From assembly GCA_910588005.1 (NCBI GenBank), contig CAJUQM010000002.1, positions 1 to 64,000 of the forward strand: 64,000 nt of DNA, written 5' to 3'. Positions 1-8,122 of the stretch are shown here, piece by piece (positions within the stretch are counted from its first letter, which is position 1; every line of letters starts with the position of its first letter). The stretch comes from an uncultured Oscillibacter sp. (GTDB taxonomy: Bacteria > Bacillota > Clostridia > Oscillospirales > Oscillospiraceae). Under the pieces are notes generated by a model. It was not told the origin of the DNA. It searched no databases and saw nothing but the letters and a program-made list of their open reading frames with translations. Position numbers and translations under genes: made by a program.

Positions 1-1586
1 CCGACTTCTACGGCGCCATGGACGGCGCCACCAAGATCGTCAAGGGCGACGCCATTATGTCGCTTTTGATCACCATGGTCAACTTCCTGGGCGGTGTGAT
101 CATTGAGATCCTCATCAACCACGGTGAGTTTATCAGCGCCCTGAACCGCTATTCCATCGTCACCATCGGCGACGGCCTGGTGTCCCAGCTTCCGGCGCTG
201 ATGATCTCCACCGCCACCGGTATGATTGTCACCCGGTCGGTGTCTGAGGGCAGCTTGAACAAGGATGTGCTCAAACAGTTCAAGGCCCAGCCCCGGGCGA
301 TTATGACCACAGGCGTGATTTTGCTGTTTTTGGCAGCCATTCCCAATACGCCTCATCTGGCTCTTGCTGTGGGCGGCGGGGTGCTGCTGAGCGGCGGATA
401 TTTTGTCAGCCGCCGTATGGAGCAGGAACGGATCGAGGCGGAGGCCCTGGCGCAGAGCGCGGAGGCCCAGCCGGAGACCGCGGCTCCCAGCGAAACGGAT
501 TATTACAAGGATATCAACAATGTCTACTCTCTGCTTTCTGTGGAGCCGGTGGAGATGGAATTCGGCTACAGTCTGATTCCCATGGTGGACGAGAGCCATG
601 GCGGAAAGCTCATCAGCCGGATCGTCATCTTCCGGCGGCAGTATGCCCAGGACATGGGCTTTGTGTTCCCCTCCATCCGGCTGCATGACGCGTCCTCTTT
701 GGGGACGAACCAGTATGTCATCCGGATTCGGGGAGAAGAGGTGGCCAGAGGCGAGATCCTGGTGGACTACTACCTGGCCCTGGAGCCGGCCAATCCCCTG
801 GGTGAGGTGGACGGCATCGAGACCATTGAGCCGGCTTACGGCATTCCCTCACGGTGGATTCTGCCGGAAAATAAAGAGATGGCGGAGATCTACGGGTATA
901 ACGTGATCGATCCGCTCTCCGTCATGCTGACGCACCTGTCGGAGACCATCCGGAAGTACGCCCACGAGCTGCTGAACCGGGCGGAGACCGTTCAGCTTGT
1001 GGAGAACCTGAAGCGGACAGAGCCGGATTTGGTGGAGGAGGCCATCCCCAATATCGTCAGCTACGCAACGCTGGAGAAGGTGCTGCGAAACCTCCTGCGG
1101 GAAGGCGTTCCCATCAAAGACTTGGGGATCATTTTAGAGACCCTGGTAGACAGCCTGACACAGGGCCGCGATATCGAAGCCGCCACGGAACAGGTCCGGG
1201 GCGCTTTGGCCCGAACCATTACCCGCCGCTTCTGCGAAGATGGCCAATTGCGTGTGGTCACTTTGGACGCGGAGGTGGAAAAGAAGATCATCGCCTCACT
1301 GACCCGGAATGAACAGGGCGTATATCTGGCGATGGGTCCGGATTTGATGCAGCAGATTGTGGGTCAGCTGGCAGAGCAGATGCGCAAGTTCAACGACCTC
1401 TCCCAGACGCCGATTATTCTGGTAAGCCAGGTGATCCGCGGCTATTTCAGCAAGATGATTACCCAGTTTTACCCCAATGTCTACGTGCTCTCTTTCAATG
1501 AGATTACCAACAATGTCCAGATTCAGGCCCTGGGTAATATTACCCTTGACGCGCCCGCCCGGGAGAGAAGGGCGGTGGGGACATGA
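1..1586 (+). CDS. flhA: Flagellar export apparatus protein FlhA (5' truncated by the window edge)
   Basis: FlhA is the large inner-membrane component of the flagellar type III export gate. Its cytoplasmic domain docks chaperone-substrate complexes. The frame is open from the left edge, and the first residues, DFYGAMDGATK, belong to the conserved FHIPEP-family region, so the true start lies upstream. Three hydrophobic stretches follow in the first 140 visible residues (around LLITMVNFLGGVIIEI, MTTGVILLFLAAIP and LALAVGGGVLLSGGYFV). The remaining ~360 residues are the soluble domain, including RWILPENKE and the conserved C-terminal PNVYVLSFNEI. The stop overlaps the fliA start in an ATGA at 1583-1586. 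In Bacillus, flhF and flhG follow flhA; here neither does. The family assignment is certain. Confidence 0.97.
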   Translation, partial: DFYGAMDGATKIVKGDAIMSLLITMVNFLGGVIIEILINHGEFISALNRYSIVTIGDGLVSQLPALMISTATGMIVTRSVSEGSLNKDVLKQFKAQPRAIMTTGVILLFLAAIPNTPHLALAVGGGVLLSGGYFVSRRMEQERIEAEALAQSAEAQPETAAPSETDYYKDINNVYSLLSVEPVEMEFGYSLIPMVDESHGGKLISRIVIFRRQYAQDMGFVFPSIRLHDASSLGTNQYVIRIRGEEVARGEILVDYYLALEPANPLGEVDGIETIEPAYGIPSRWILPENKEMAEIYGYNVIDPLSVMLTHLSETIRKYAHELLNRAETVQLVENLKRTEPDLVEEAIPNIVSYATLEKVLRNLLREGVPIKDLGIILETLVDSLTQGRDIEAATEQVRGALARTITRRFCEDGQLRVVTLDAEVEKKIIASLTRNEQGVYLAMGPDLMQQIVGQLAEQMRKFNDLSQTPIILVSQVIRGYFSKMITQFYPNVYVLSFNEITNNVQIQALGNITLDAPARERRAVGT

Positions 1587-2419
1587 GCGAGGCCTTAGCT
1601 GCCAGACGGTACACTGAGCGAGAGATTGAGGAGATGGAGACCCAGGATTTACTGCGGCTCTACAAGGAGACCGGCAACGAGGAGCTGAAATGGCCCTTGG
1701 TTCTGCGGTATGAGGGATTGATCAAAAACGCCGCCATGCAGATTCGAGGGGTCTACAGCAGTTTTGCGCAGATTGATGACATTATCAATGAGGGGATTTT
1801 GACCCTGCTATGGGCTGTTGACAAATATGACCCCGATAAAGGGGTCAAGTTTGAAACTTACGTCTCCAAACGGATCCGGGGCATGGTGATCGATCTGGCC
1901 CGGAAGCAGGACTGGATGCCCCGGAATGTGCGGCAGCGCGCCCGGGAGATCGATCAGGCCGTGGCGGATCTCTCTACGGACTTGGGCCGGTATCCCACGG
2001 ATGGAGAGATTGCCGAGCGGCTGGGCGTTACCCCTGAGCGGTATCAGAAGGACGCCGCTAACGTGGCTTTGAGCAGCATTCTCTCTCTGGACCTTCTGAT
2101 GGACACGCGGGAGGACGGCTACCAGCTGGAGATCCCCTCCAGCGATATACAGAGCCAGCCGGAGACGGCGCTGCAGGAGAGGGAGATGCAGCGGGTTCTG
2201 GCGGCGGGCATTTCCGCCCTGCGGAAAAATGAGCAGATTGTCCTATCCCTCTATTACGAGAAAAATTTACATTTAAAAGAGATTGCCCAGGTGATGGAGC
2301 TGAGCGAACCGCGGATTTCCCAGATCCACACCCGCGCGATCCAAAAGCTGCGCAGCCATATGGAAGCGTATATCAACGACGGCAACGAAGTGCCAAACGC
2401 CAGGAGGAAGAAGGGGTAA
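1583..2419 (+). CDS. fliA: RNA polymerase sigma-28 factor FliA/SigD
   Basis: Alternative sigma factor for late flagellar and chemotaxis genes, 278 residues, a usual length for FliA/WhiG-type factors. Region 2 is visible as DDIINEGILTLLWAVDKYDP followed by KFETYVSKRIRGMVIDLARK. Region 3 contains WMPRNVRQRAREI, and region 4 has the helix-turn-helix segment LKEIAQVMELSEPRISQIHT. The ATG overlaps the flhA stop by four bases, implying translational coupling. Its anti-sigma factor FlgM is encoded at 27231-27542, and sites resembling FliA promoters precede flgM, cheA and fliD. The C-terminal tail (NARRKKG) is short and basic. Confidence 0.96.
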   Translation: MSEALAARRYTEREIEEMETQDLLRLYKETGNEELKWPLVLRYEGLIKNAAMQIRGVYSSFAQIDDIINEGILTLLWAVDKYDPDKGVKFETYVSKRIRGMVIDLARKQDWMPRNVRQRAREIDQAVADLSTDLGRYPTDGEIAERLGVTPERYQKDAANVALSSILSLDLLMDTREDGYQLEIPSSDIQSQPETALQEREMQRVLAAGISALRKNEQIVLSLYYEKNLHLKEIAQVMELSEPRISQIHTRAIQKLRSHMEAYINDGNEVPNARRKKG

Positions 2420-2422
2420 CAT

Positions 2423-3175
2423 ATGTACAAGGGCTTTTACAATCTCACCTCCGCGATGCTGACCCATCAACAGAACTTGAACGTGGTCGGCAACAATATG
2501 GTGAATATCTCCACGGCCGGATACAAGCAGCAGAGGTATACGGCCAGCACCTTTGACGATGTAATGTACAGCCGGGTGGGAAATATCTACAACACCGGCG
2601 AGGAGATTGGCCGGCAAAGCTATATTCGGGCCGCCAGCCAGATCTATACGGATTACAGCCAGGGCGTTCCGGAACCCACGGGACTTCCGCTGGACTTTGC
2701 CATCAACGGAGACGGCTTCTTTGCTGTTCAGAATCCGGACGGCGAGATTGCCTACACCCGAATGGGAAATTTCTCTTTGGACGATGGGGGCTATCTGTGT
2801 CTTCCGGGCTATGGGCAGGTGCTGAATCCGGAGGGACAGCCGATCTACTTGGGAACAGATAAGCTCACCGCCACGAACGAGGGGCTGATCTATTACGACG
2901 GAGGCGGCTTGATCGGCCAGCTGGGCGTCTATACCTTTGAGGACAACGCGCAGCTGACGCACAACGGCATGGGCCTTTTCACGGGAGAAGGCGCCCAGGC
3001 CGCGCAGAACTTTGAGGTTTGGAACGGATATCTGGAGCGGTCCAATACGGATACGGTGAAACAGATGGTAGAGATGATTACCTATCAGAGGGCGCTGCAA
3101 AGCGCCGCCCAGATCAGCAAAATTTATAACGAGCTGATGGCCAGGACCGCCAGTGATGTGGGACGGATCGTCTGA
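2423..3175 (+). CDS. Flagellar rod protein, FlgF/FlgG family (FlhO-like)
   Basis: Distal or proximal rod component of the flagellar basal body, exported by the flagellar type III system. It has 250 residues. The N-terminal D0 signature is LNVVGNNMVNISTAGYKQQR, the variant of the family ANNIAN...GYK motif. A central DGFFAVQNPDG block precedes the C-terminal QMVEMITYQRALQSAAQI helix that packs with the N-terminus. An AGGAGG-containing ribosome site lies just before the ATG, inside the end of fliA. A second paralogue follows after 24 bases. In Bacillus the equivalent pair is flhO-flhP. Which of FlgF or FlgG each represents cannot be decided from sequence alone, so no symbol is given. Confidence 0.9.
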   Translation: MYKGFYNLTSAMLTHQQNLNVVGNNMVNISTAGYKQQRYTASTFDDVMYSRVGNIYNTGEEIGRQSYIRAASQIYTDYSQGVPEPTGLPLDFAINGDGFFAVQNPDGEIAYTRMGNFSLDDGGYLCLPGYGQVLNPEGQPIYLGTDKLTATNEGLIYYDGGGLIGQLGVYTFEDNAQLTHNGMGLFTGEGAQAAQNFEVWNGYLERSNTDTVKQMVEMITYQRALQSAAQISKIYNELMARTASDVGRIV

Positions 3176-3199
3176 TCGGACTGAGGAGGCTGCGAGAAT

Positions 3200-3946
3200 A
3201 TGAATCAATCCTTTTTCATCGGCGCGGTAGGCGCCCACCAGCAGCTGAAGCGGCTCACCGTCCACAGCAATAACATTGCCAATGTCAACACATATGGCTT
3301 TAAGGCGGAGAAGAGCCGGTTCACCGCGTTGATGTACGACAACATCCGCGCGATTGACAACGAGATGCTGCCCTCCGGCGTAGGGGCGGCCCTGTGGGCA
3401 ACGGATACAGACTACTCCCCGGGGGCTGTTGCGACCACGGAGCGGAATCAGGACTATATGATCGAGGGAGACGGCTTTTTTGCCGTGGTGGATTTGGCGA
3501 CCAGCCAGGTTTCCCTCACCCGCAACGGCGCCTTTGCCATATCTGAGCTTCAGCGTCCCGGCAGCGAAGTGGACGAGGACGGGGTACCCATTATGGAGAC
3601 CGTCTATTACCTCTCGGACAACCAGGGGCGGTTTGTCCTCAGCCGCAGCGGGGGAATGATCGAGGTGGACGACCAAACCGCGGAGCTGCCGGTAGGCGTC
3701 TTTGATTACATCAACTACAACGGTATGGAACATATCGACGGCACCCGCTTTATGGCTGTGGACAAGAACGGCGGCATTCAGCTGAGCGAGAACCGCGCCA
3801 TGCGGGGGATGCTGGAGCAGTCCAACGCCGATTTGGCGGAGGAACTGTCTAAGGTGATCGAGACCCAGAGAGCATACGGTATGGCCCTGAAGATGGTTCT
3901 GACCTCCGATGAGATTGAAACGACCATCAATAGCTTGAACAGCTGA
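3200..3946 (+). CDS. Flagellar rod/hook-basal body protein, FlgF/FlgG family (FlhP-like)
   Basis: Second rod-protein paralogue, 248 residues. It carries the N-terminal signature SNNIANVNTYGFKAEKSRF, a central GDGFFAVVDLATSQVSLTRNG block, and the C-terminal helix with IETQRAYGMALKMVL. The ribosome site TGAGGAGG precedes the ATG. It is more divergent than the preceding gene in its mid region, which carries an acidic insertion (EVDEDGVPIMETVYYL). Together with the upstream gene it resembles the Bacillus flhO-flhP pair. Export as a rod subunit follows from the family; nothing in this gene looks damaged. Confidence 0.88.
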   Translation: MNQSFFIGAVGAHQQLKRLTVHSNNIANVNTYGFKAEKSRFTALMYDNIRAIDNEMLPSGVGAALWATDTDYSPGAVATTERNQDYMIEGDGFFAVVDLATSQVSLTRNGAFAISELQRPGSEVDEDGVPIMETVYYLSDNQGRFVLSRSGGMIEVDDQTAELPVGVFDYINYNGMEHIDGTRFMAVDKNGGIQLSENRAMRGMLEQSNADLAEELSKVIETQRAYGMALKMVLTSDEIETTINSLNS

Positions 3947-3960
3947 GAGAGGAGAGGCCA

Positions 3961-4590
3961 ATGACAATTAAAAATTACGATCAGCTCAGTTCTTTGGAGC
4001 TGGATACGCTGAAAGAGATCGGCAGCATTGGCACAGGCAATGCGGCCACGTCTCTGTCCGCGCTGATTGGAAAGCCGGTTCGTATCCAAATGCCGGAGGT
4101 CCGGATCATGGAATACAACGAGGCCATCGAGTGGATCGGCGGCCCGGAGGAGATTACCGCCGGCGTACTGGTTGGATTGGGCGGCCAGATCAGCGGCATT
4201 ATGCTCTCTGTGCAGCAGCTGGAATTTGTCAATCTGGTGCTGGAGAGCATGCTGGGAAAAGGCGTGGGAGAGTATATGGAACTCCGTGAGATGGAGTATT
4301 CAGCCCTGACTGAGGTGGGCAACATCATGATCTCCACGTTTATCAATGCGCTGAGCGGTTTGGCGGGCATTGATGTCGAGCTGACGGTTCCAGCCTTTAC
4401 CGTGGATATGCAGGGCGCCATTATGGCGGTGCCCATGGCGGAGTACGGAGGACAGTCTGACTATATCATGACCATCGGAGGGGATTTTGTCTGCAATGGG
4501 AAACAGATTCCCTGCCGGCTGTTGTTATCACCGGATATCCGGTCCCTAAACTTTTTACTGAGGAAGCTGGGCGTAGAAAGTGGAGAGTAA
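3961..4590 (+). CDS. cheC: Chemotaxis phosphatase CheC with one altered active site
   Basis: CheC dephosphorylates CheY-P and pairs with the deamidase CheD, whose gene follows. The 209-residue protein has the CheC/CheX/FliY fold with two copies of the E-x-x-N phosphatase motif. The second copy is intact (E118-V-G-N121 in LTEVGNIM). In the first copy the asparagine is replaced by serine (E19-I-G-S22 in LKEIGSIGTGNA). The codon is AGC at about 4024, so this is read directly from the DNA. One catalytic centre is therefore predicted to be weak or lost. The gene sits 14 bases after a rod gene and overlaps cheD, as in Bacillus-type motility operons. Confidence 0.92.
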   Translation: MTIKNYDQLSSLELDTLKEIGSIGTGNAATSLSALIGKPVRIQMPEVRIMEYNEAIEWIGGPEEITAGVLVGLGGQISGIMLSVQQLEFVNLVLESMLGKGVGEYMELREMEYSALTEVGNIMISTFINALSGLAGIDVELTVPAFTVDMQGAIMAVPMAEYGGQSDYIMTIGGDFVCNGKQIPCRLLLSPDIRSLNFLLRKLGVESGE

Positions 4591-5059
4591 GATTACAATT
4601 GGCATCGCGGACATGAAAATGGCACAGAACAGCGGAATGCTGATCACCTATGCGCTGGGATCCTGTATTGGGATCTGCCTATATGACCAAAAGATCAAGC
4701 TGGGAGCTCTGATTCATATTATGCTGCCGCTGAACATGGAGCCGGGCCGCAAAAATACGATGAAGTACGCTGATACGGGAATTCGGGAGACGTTGAAGAT
4801 GATGGAGGCCAAAGGGGCCTCCCGCAGCCGCATTACCGCGAAAATCGCAGGCGGCGCCAAGATGTTTGAAGTCAAGGGCGGCTCCCTCTCAAACATCGGG
4901 CAGCGGAATATCGAGAGTGTGCACAACACCCTAAAACGGGAGGGCATTAAGCTTTTGCAGGAGGATGTGGGCGGCACCGTAGCCCGTACGCTGCTGTTTG
5001 ACGTGGGAACCGGTTTGGGCTGTGTTCGCTGCTACGGTAGACCGGAGCATATTTTCTAA
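4580..5059 (+). CDS. cheD: Chemoreceptor glutamine deamidase CheD
   Basis: CheD deamidates glutamines in chemoreceptors and binds CheC as part of an adaptation feedback. The 159-residue protein shows the catalytic Cys29 in TYALGSCIGI, with Thr23 just before it, and His46 in LIHIMLP. The GG-rich segment AKIAGGAKMF follows. The start is a GTG at 4580 inside the end of cheC, giving an 11-base overlap and probable translational coupling. Length and motifs match the family throughout. Its likely substrates include the chemoreceptor encoded at 14365-16152. Confidence 0.95.
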   Translation: MESKITIGIADMKMAQNSGMLITYALGSCIGICLYDQKIKLGALIHIMLPLNMEPGRKNTMKYADTGIRETLKMMEAKGASRSRITAKIAGGAKMFEVKGGSLSNIGQRNIESVHNTLKREGIKLLQEDVGGTVARTLLFDVGTGLGCVRCYGRPEHIF

Positions 5060-5122
5060 GAGAAAACCGGCAAAAGTGAAGTGGTATCTCAAAATACAAC
5101 CATTGGAAGGAGTGTTCGGAAT

Positions 5123-6043
5123 ATGTTGGAAGAGGATAAAAAGGGCATTTTGCTGGAATCCGGCACAAACGAGATCGAGGTCATGCAGTTTACGATCAAC
5201 AACAGCCTTTACGGCATCAACGTGGCCAAGGTCAAGGAGATTATTGTCTCTGCGCCGGTGAAAAGCATGCCACACGCTCACCCGGCGGTGGAGGGGATTT
5301 TTAAGCCCCGTGACCTGGTGATTACAGTGGTGGATCTGCCCCGGTACCTGCTGGGGGTGGATATGGAGAAGGGTCCCAAAGATCTGTTCATCGTCACCAA
5401 CTTCAACAAGATGAACATTGCCTTCCGGGTTCACACAGTGGTGGGGATCAGCCGGATCTCCTGGAAGGACATTCAAAAGCCAGACAAGACCGTATCCCGC
5501 GGAAACGAGGGCGTGGCCACCGGAATTGCCCAATGCGGCAGCGACCTGGTTACCATTCTGGATTTTGAGAAGATCGTAGCCGAGATTGCGCCGGAGACCA
5601 CCATCCAGATGTCGGAGATTGACCAATTGGGACCGCGGGAGCGCAGCGACGCGGCGATTTTGGTGGCGGAGGACTCCGTGCTTCTGAGCAAGATGATTGA
5701 GGAGGCCCTCCATAAGTCCGGCTATGTCAACACCCGGATGTTCCCCGATGGACAGGAGCTTTGGAGCTACCTCAACAGCATCCGCGGCGAAAAGCTGGAG
5801 GAGAATGTGTCTTTGGTCATCACAGATATCGAGATGCCCCAGATGGACGGCCATCGCCTGACCAAGTTGATCAAGGACGACAGGGAGTTTAAGCACCTGC
5901 CGCTGATTATTTTCTCCTCCCTCATTACCGAGGAGATGCGGCGCAAGGGCAAAGAGCTGGGGGCGGATGAGCAGATGAGCAAGCCGGAGATCGGCCATCT
6001 GGTACGGGTTATTGACCATCTGCTGGGCGTAAACGCCAAGTAA
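5123..6043 (+). CDS. cheV: Chemotaxis coupling/response-regulator protein CheV
   Basis: CheV links receptors to CheA through an N-terminal CheW-like domain (about residues 15-150) and carries a C-terminal receiver domain (about 170-306). The receiver shows the acidic start AILVAEDSVL, the phospho-acceptor aspartate in LVITDIEMPQMDG, and the conserved serine and lysine further on. The ATG at 5123 is preceded by GGAAGGAG at 8-base spacing and gives the typical opening MLEEDKKGILLESGTNEIE. An in-frame GTG at 5081 lacks a ribosome site and is rejected. No free-standing CheY is present in this window, so the main response regulator must lie elsewhere. Confidence 0.95.
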   Translation: MLEEDKKGILLESGTNEIEVMQFTINNSLYGINVAKVKEIIVSAPVKSMPHAHPAVEGIFKPRDLVITVVDLPRYLLGVDMEKGPKDLFIVTNFNKMNIAFRVHTVVGISRISWKDIQKPDKTVSRGNEGVATGIAQCGSDLVTILDFEKIVAEIAPETTIQMSEIDQLGPRERSDAAILVAEDSVLLSKMIEEALHKSGYVNTRMFPDGQELWSYLNSIRGEKLEENVSLVITDIEMPQMDGHRLTKLIKDDREFKHLPLIIFSSLITEEMRRKGKELGADEQMSKPEIGHLVRVIDHLLGVNAK

Positions 6044-6065
6044 CAACGGTAAAGAAGGGAATCCC

Positions 6066-7361
6066 ATGGCTAGTAAATATATTGTAAGGCAGCCAATTAA
6101 GGATGTGGGCGGAAAAATTCTGGGTCATGAGATCCTGTATTACGGAGAAAATCAGGCTTTTAGCTCGGAGAACAGCGCTGCCGGTGATTATGCCTCCGCC
6201 GATACGGTATACAGCTTTTTGACGCAGAACAGCACGAAGGCGCTGAAAGGCTCCTTAAATTTCATGACCTTTACCACAGCGCTTCTGATGAGAAAAACGC
6301 CCCGGCTGTTTGACAAATCGGAGCTGGTGATCCAGATCGATGACAGCGTGATTATCCATCCGCTCTCTATGCGGTTTGTAGATCAGTTTGCCCGAGAGGG
6401 ATATAGGATCGCGGTCAACGAGTTTGAGTTCGCGCCCCGCTATCTGACATTGATGGATAGCATCGATTACATCAAGATCAACGCCAAGACCATTGCTCCC
6501 GCCTCTATGCGCAATACCATTGAGATCGCCCACAGCATGAACAAGAAGTGCATTGTCACCAATATTGAGAGTGAGGAATCCTACCAGCAGGCGGTGTCTA
6601 TGAGGGCGGACGCCCTGGAGGGTCCCTATGTGGCGGAGCGGGTGACCACAGTGGTCCACAACAGCGCATATCTCCAAAGCAGTTTCTTCCAGCTGATGGT
6701 GGCGGTGACGAGAGACGAACCCGACGTGGATGAGATCGAGCGTCTGATCTCTATGGATGCCAGCTTGAGCTTTGGTCTTTTGAAGATGGCCAACTCCGCC
6801 TATTTTGCCCTTCGCCACCGGGCTACCACGATCCATCAGGCCATTATGACCCTGGGTCTGGGACAGCTGAAGCAGTGGATCTATCTGCTGAGCGCCAGTA
6901 ACATGGACAACGTGGATGCCAGCGGCACGGAGGAGTTCTTGAAGCTCTCCTTCATGCGGGCCAGTTTCTGCAGTGAACTGATGAAGCACGCGAAAGACAT
7001 GCCCATCAGCCGCTCAGAGGCCTATTTGATGGGTATGTTTTCCACCTTAAACTACTTGATAGACGCACCGCTGGAGGAGATCTTGGAGGAAGTTCCTGTG
7101 GCGGACGAAATCAAGGCAGCCCTGATCCGCAAGGAGGGACGCTGCGGAAAACTGTACGAGTTGGTTTTGAGTTACGAGACGGCCAATTGGAATGCAATTA
7201 CCGCTTATGCAGAAGAATTGGGAATTCCCAATCAGGTGATTACCAACACCTATTTTACCTGTGTGGAGGATGTGAACTTCCTGTGGGACCAGTTGAACAA
7301 CACCTCGCCTAATCAGGAACCGGAGCCGGCCGAAGGGGAGCCTGCAGAACCCACAGAGTGA
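6066..7361 (+). CDS. EAL-HDOD domain protein with degenerate EAL domain
   Basis: The N-terminal ~200 residues have the EAL fold and the C-terminal ~210 the HDOD fold, the architecture of YuxH/CdgJ-type signalling proteins. The EAL domain keeps the opening glutamate (GHEILYYG) and the asparagine in SLNFMTF. The metal-ligand positions are changed: the usual E-x-T-E reads QIDDS, the D-D-F reads NEF, and K-I-D reads KIN. Phosphodiesterase activity is therefore unlikely. It may bind c-di-GMP or act as a scaffold (inference). The tail is acidic and proline-rich. It is the last gene of the flagellar/chemotaxis operon and is followed by a strong terminator. Confidence 0.88.
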   Translation: MASKYIVRQPIKDVGGKILGHEILYYGENQAFSSENSAAGDYASADTVYSFLTQNSTKALKGSLNFMTFTTALLMRKTPRLFDKSELVIQIDDSVIIHPLSMRFVDQFAREGYRIAVNEFEFAPRYLTLMDSIDYIKINAKTIAPASMRNTIEIAHSMNKKCIVTNIESEESYQQAVSMRADALEGPYVAERVTTVVHNSAYLQSSFFQLMVAVTRDEPDVDEIERLISMDASLSFGLLKMANSAYFALRHRATTIHQAIMTLGLGQLKQWIYLLSASNMDNVDASGTEEFLKLSFMRASFCSELMKHAKDMPISRSEAYLMGMFSTLNYLIDAPLEEILEEVPVADEIKAALIRKEGRCGKLYELVLSYETANWNAITAYAEELGIPNQVITNTYFTCVEDVNFLWDQLNNTSPNQEPEPAEGEPAEPTE

Positions 7362-7371
7362 TAAGATAAAA

Positions 7372-7402
7372 AGGCCGGCGTCCACAGGCGCCGGCCTTTT
7401 TT
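7372..7402. terminator. Bidirectional rho-independent terminator
   Basis: A perfect 8-bp stem (GGCCGGCG, then CGCCGGCC) with an 8-base loop is followed by six T on the plus strand and preceded by five A. It can therefore end both the plus-strand chemotaxis operon and the minus-strand ComFB-domain gene. Confidence 0.9.
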
Positions 7403-7408
7403 GTAATT

Positions 7409-8098
7409 TTACAATCTGCCGTGATGAGGAGATTTGGCCACCACATCACAGGCCTGCATCAGCCGGGCGGTGATGTCGCTGCTGTGCTGCGCCTCGTAAA
7501 AGGTGAGTTTGGGGATCATTTCGCCCTTGCTCATGACGACGTATTTGGGAGGCAGATGATTCAGGGTGTACGCCATGACATCTACCATGCATTGGTCGCA
7601 GCAGCATGTGCCGGAAGCCCGCATGTACTTTTCCGCCTTTTCCCGCACCAGCACCTCCATAACATTGACATAGGCGGGACGCTCGTATCCGGCGCAGTCT
7701 CTCGTTTCTGCGGTGGCAGCAGGGATGGCGGAATCCTCTGCCGGCGGGGGAGCGGGCTGCTGGGGAGCGGGTTCCTCCTCCGCAACAGGCGGAGAGGCGG
7801 GCTGTACCGGCAGGGGGGCGGCGGGAGGAGGCGTTTGGACGGCGGGCTGCGCCGGAGATTCTTCCGAGACCAAAGCGGCTTCCAGAGCGTCCTTGATCTG
7901 GGAGGCAACGGCGGCGTCAGCGTTGATGGAAGAGATAATGGGCGGGATCGGCGGCGCCGCGGGAGCTGCGGGTGCAGGAGCGGAAGACTGTGGAGCCGGG
8001 GACTCCGCAGCGGGAGCCGGCTCTGCATTCCGGTTTTTGCTCAGCAAGTTCATGACATGGGCGGTTTTGCTGGTTTTAGAGTCTTTATTTGAGGCCAT
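7409..8098 (-). CDS. Proline-rich protein with C-terminal ComFB domain, partner of the ParA-like ATPase
   Basis: A 229-residue protein in three parts. A short basic N-terminus (KDSKTSKTAHVMNLLSKNR) is followed by a ~120-residue low-complexity linker rich in Pro, Ala and Glu. The C-terminal ~85 residues resemble the late-competence ComFB family, with YVNVMEVLVREKAEKYM and a cysteine cluster CCCDQC near residues 163-168 that may hold zinc. ComFB-family proteins have been reported as cyclic dinucleotide receptors in cyanobacteria. The ATG has a clean AAGGAG site, and the gene lies 24 bases downstream of the ParA gene. The basic N-terminal peptide resembles ParA-activating tails of ParB-type partners (inference). 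Function unknown. Confidence 0.7.
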   Translation of the reverse strand: MASNKDSKTSKTAHVMNLLSKNRNAEPAPAAESPAPQSSAPAPAAPAAPPIPPIISSINADAAVASQIKDALEAALVSEESPAQPAVQTPPPAAPLPVQPASPPVAEEEPAPQQPAPPPAEDSAIPAATAETRDCAGYERPAYVNVMEVLVREKAEKYMRASGTCCCDQCMVDVMAYTLNHLPPKYVVMSKGEMIPKLTFYEAQHSSDITARLMQACDVVAKSPHHGRL

Positions 8099-8122
8099 AT
8101 GAAATCTCCTTTATGTGTGATT

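Noticed and set aside
5081..5122. Earlier GTG start for cheV
   Set aside because: No ribosome site; the ATG at 5123 has GGAAGGAG and gives the typical CheV N-terminus.
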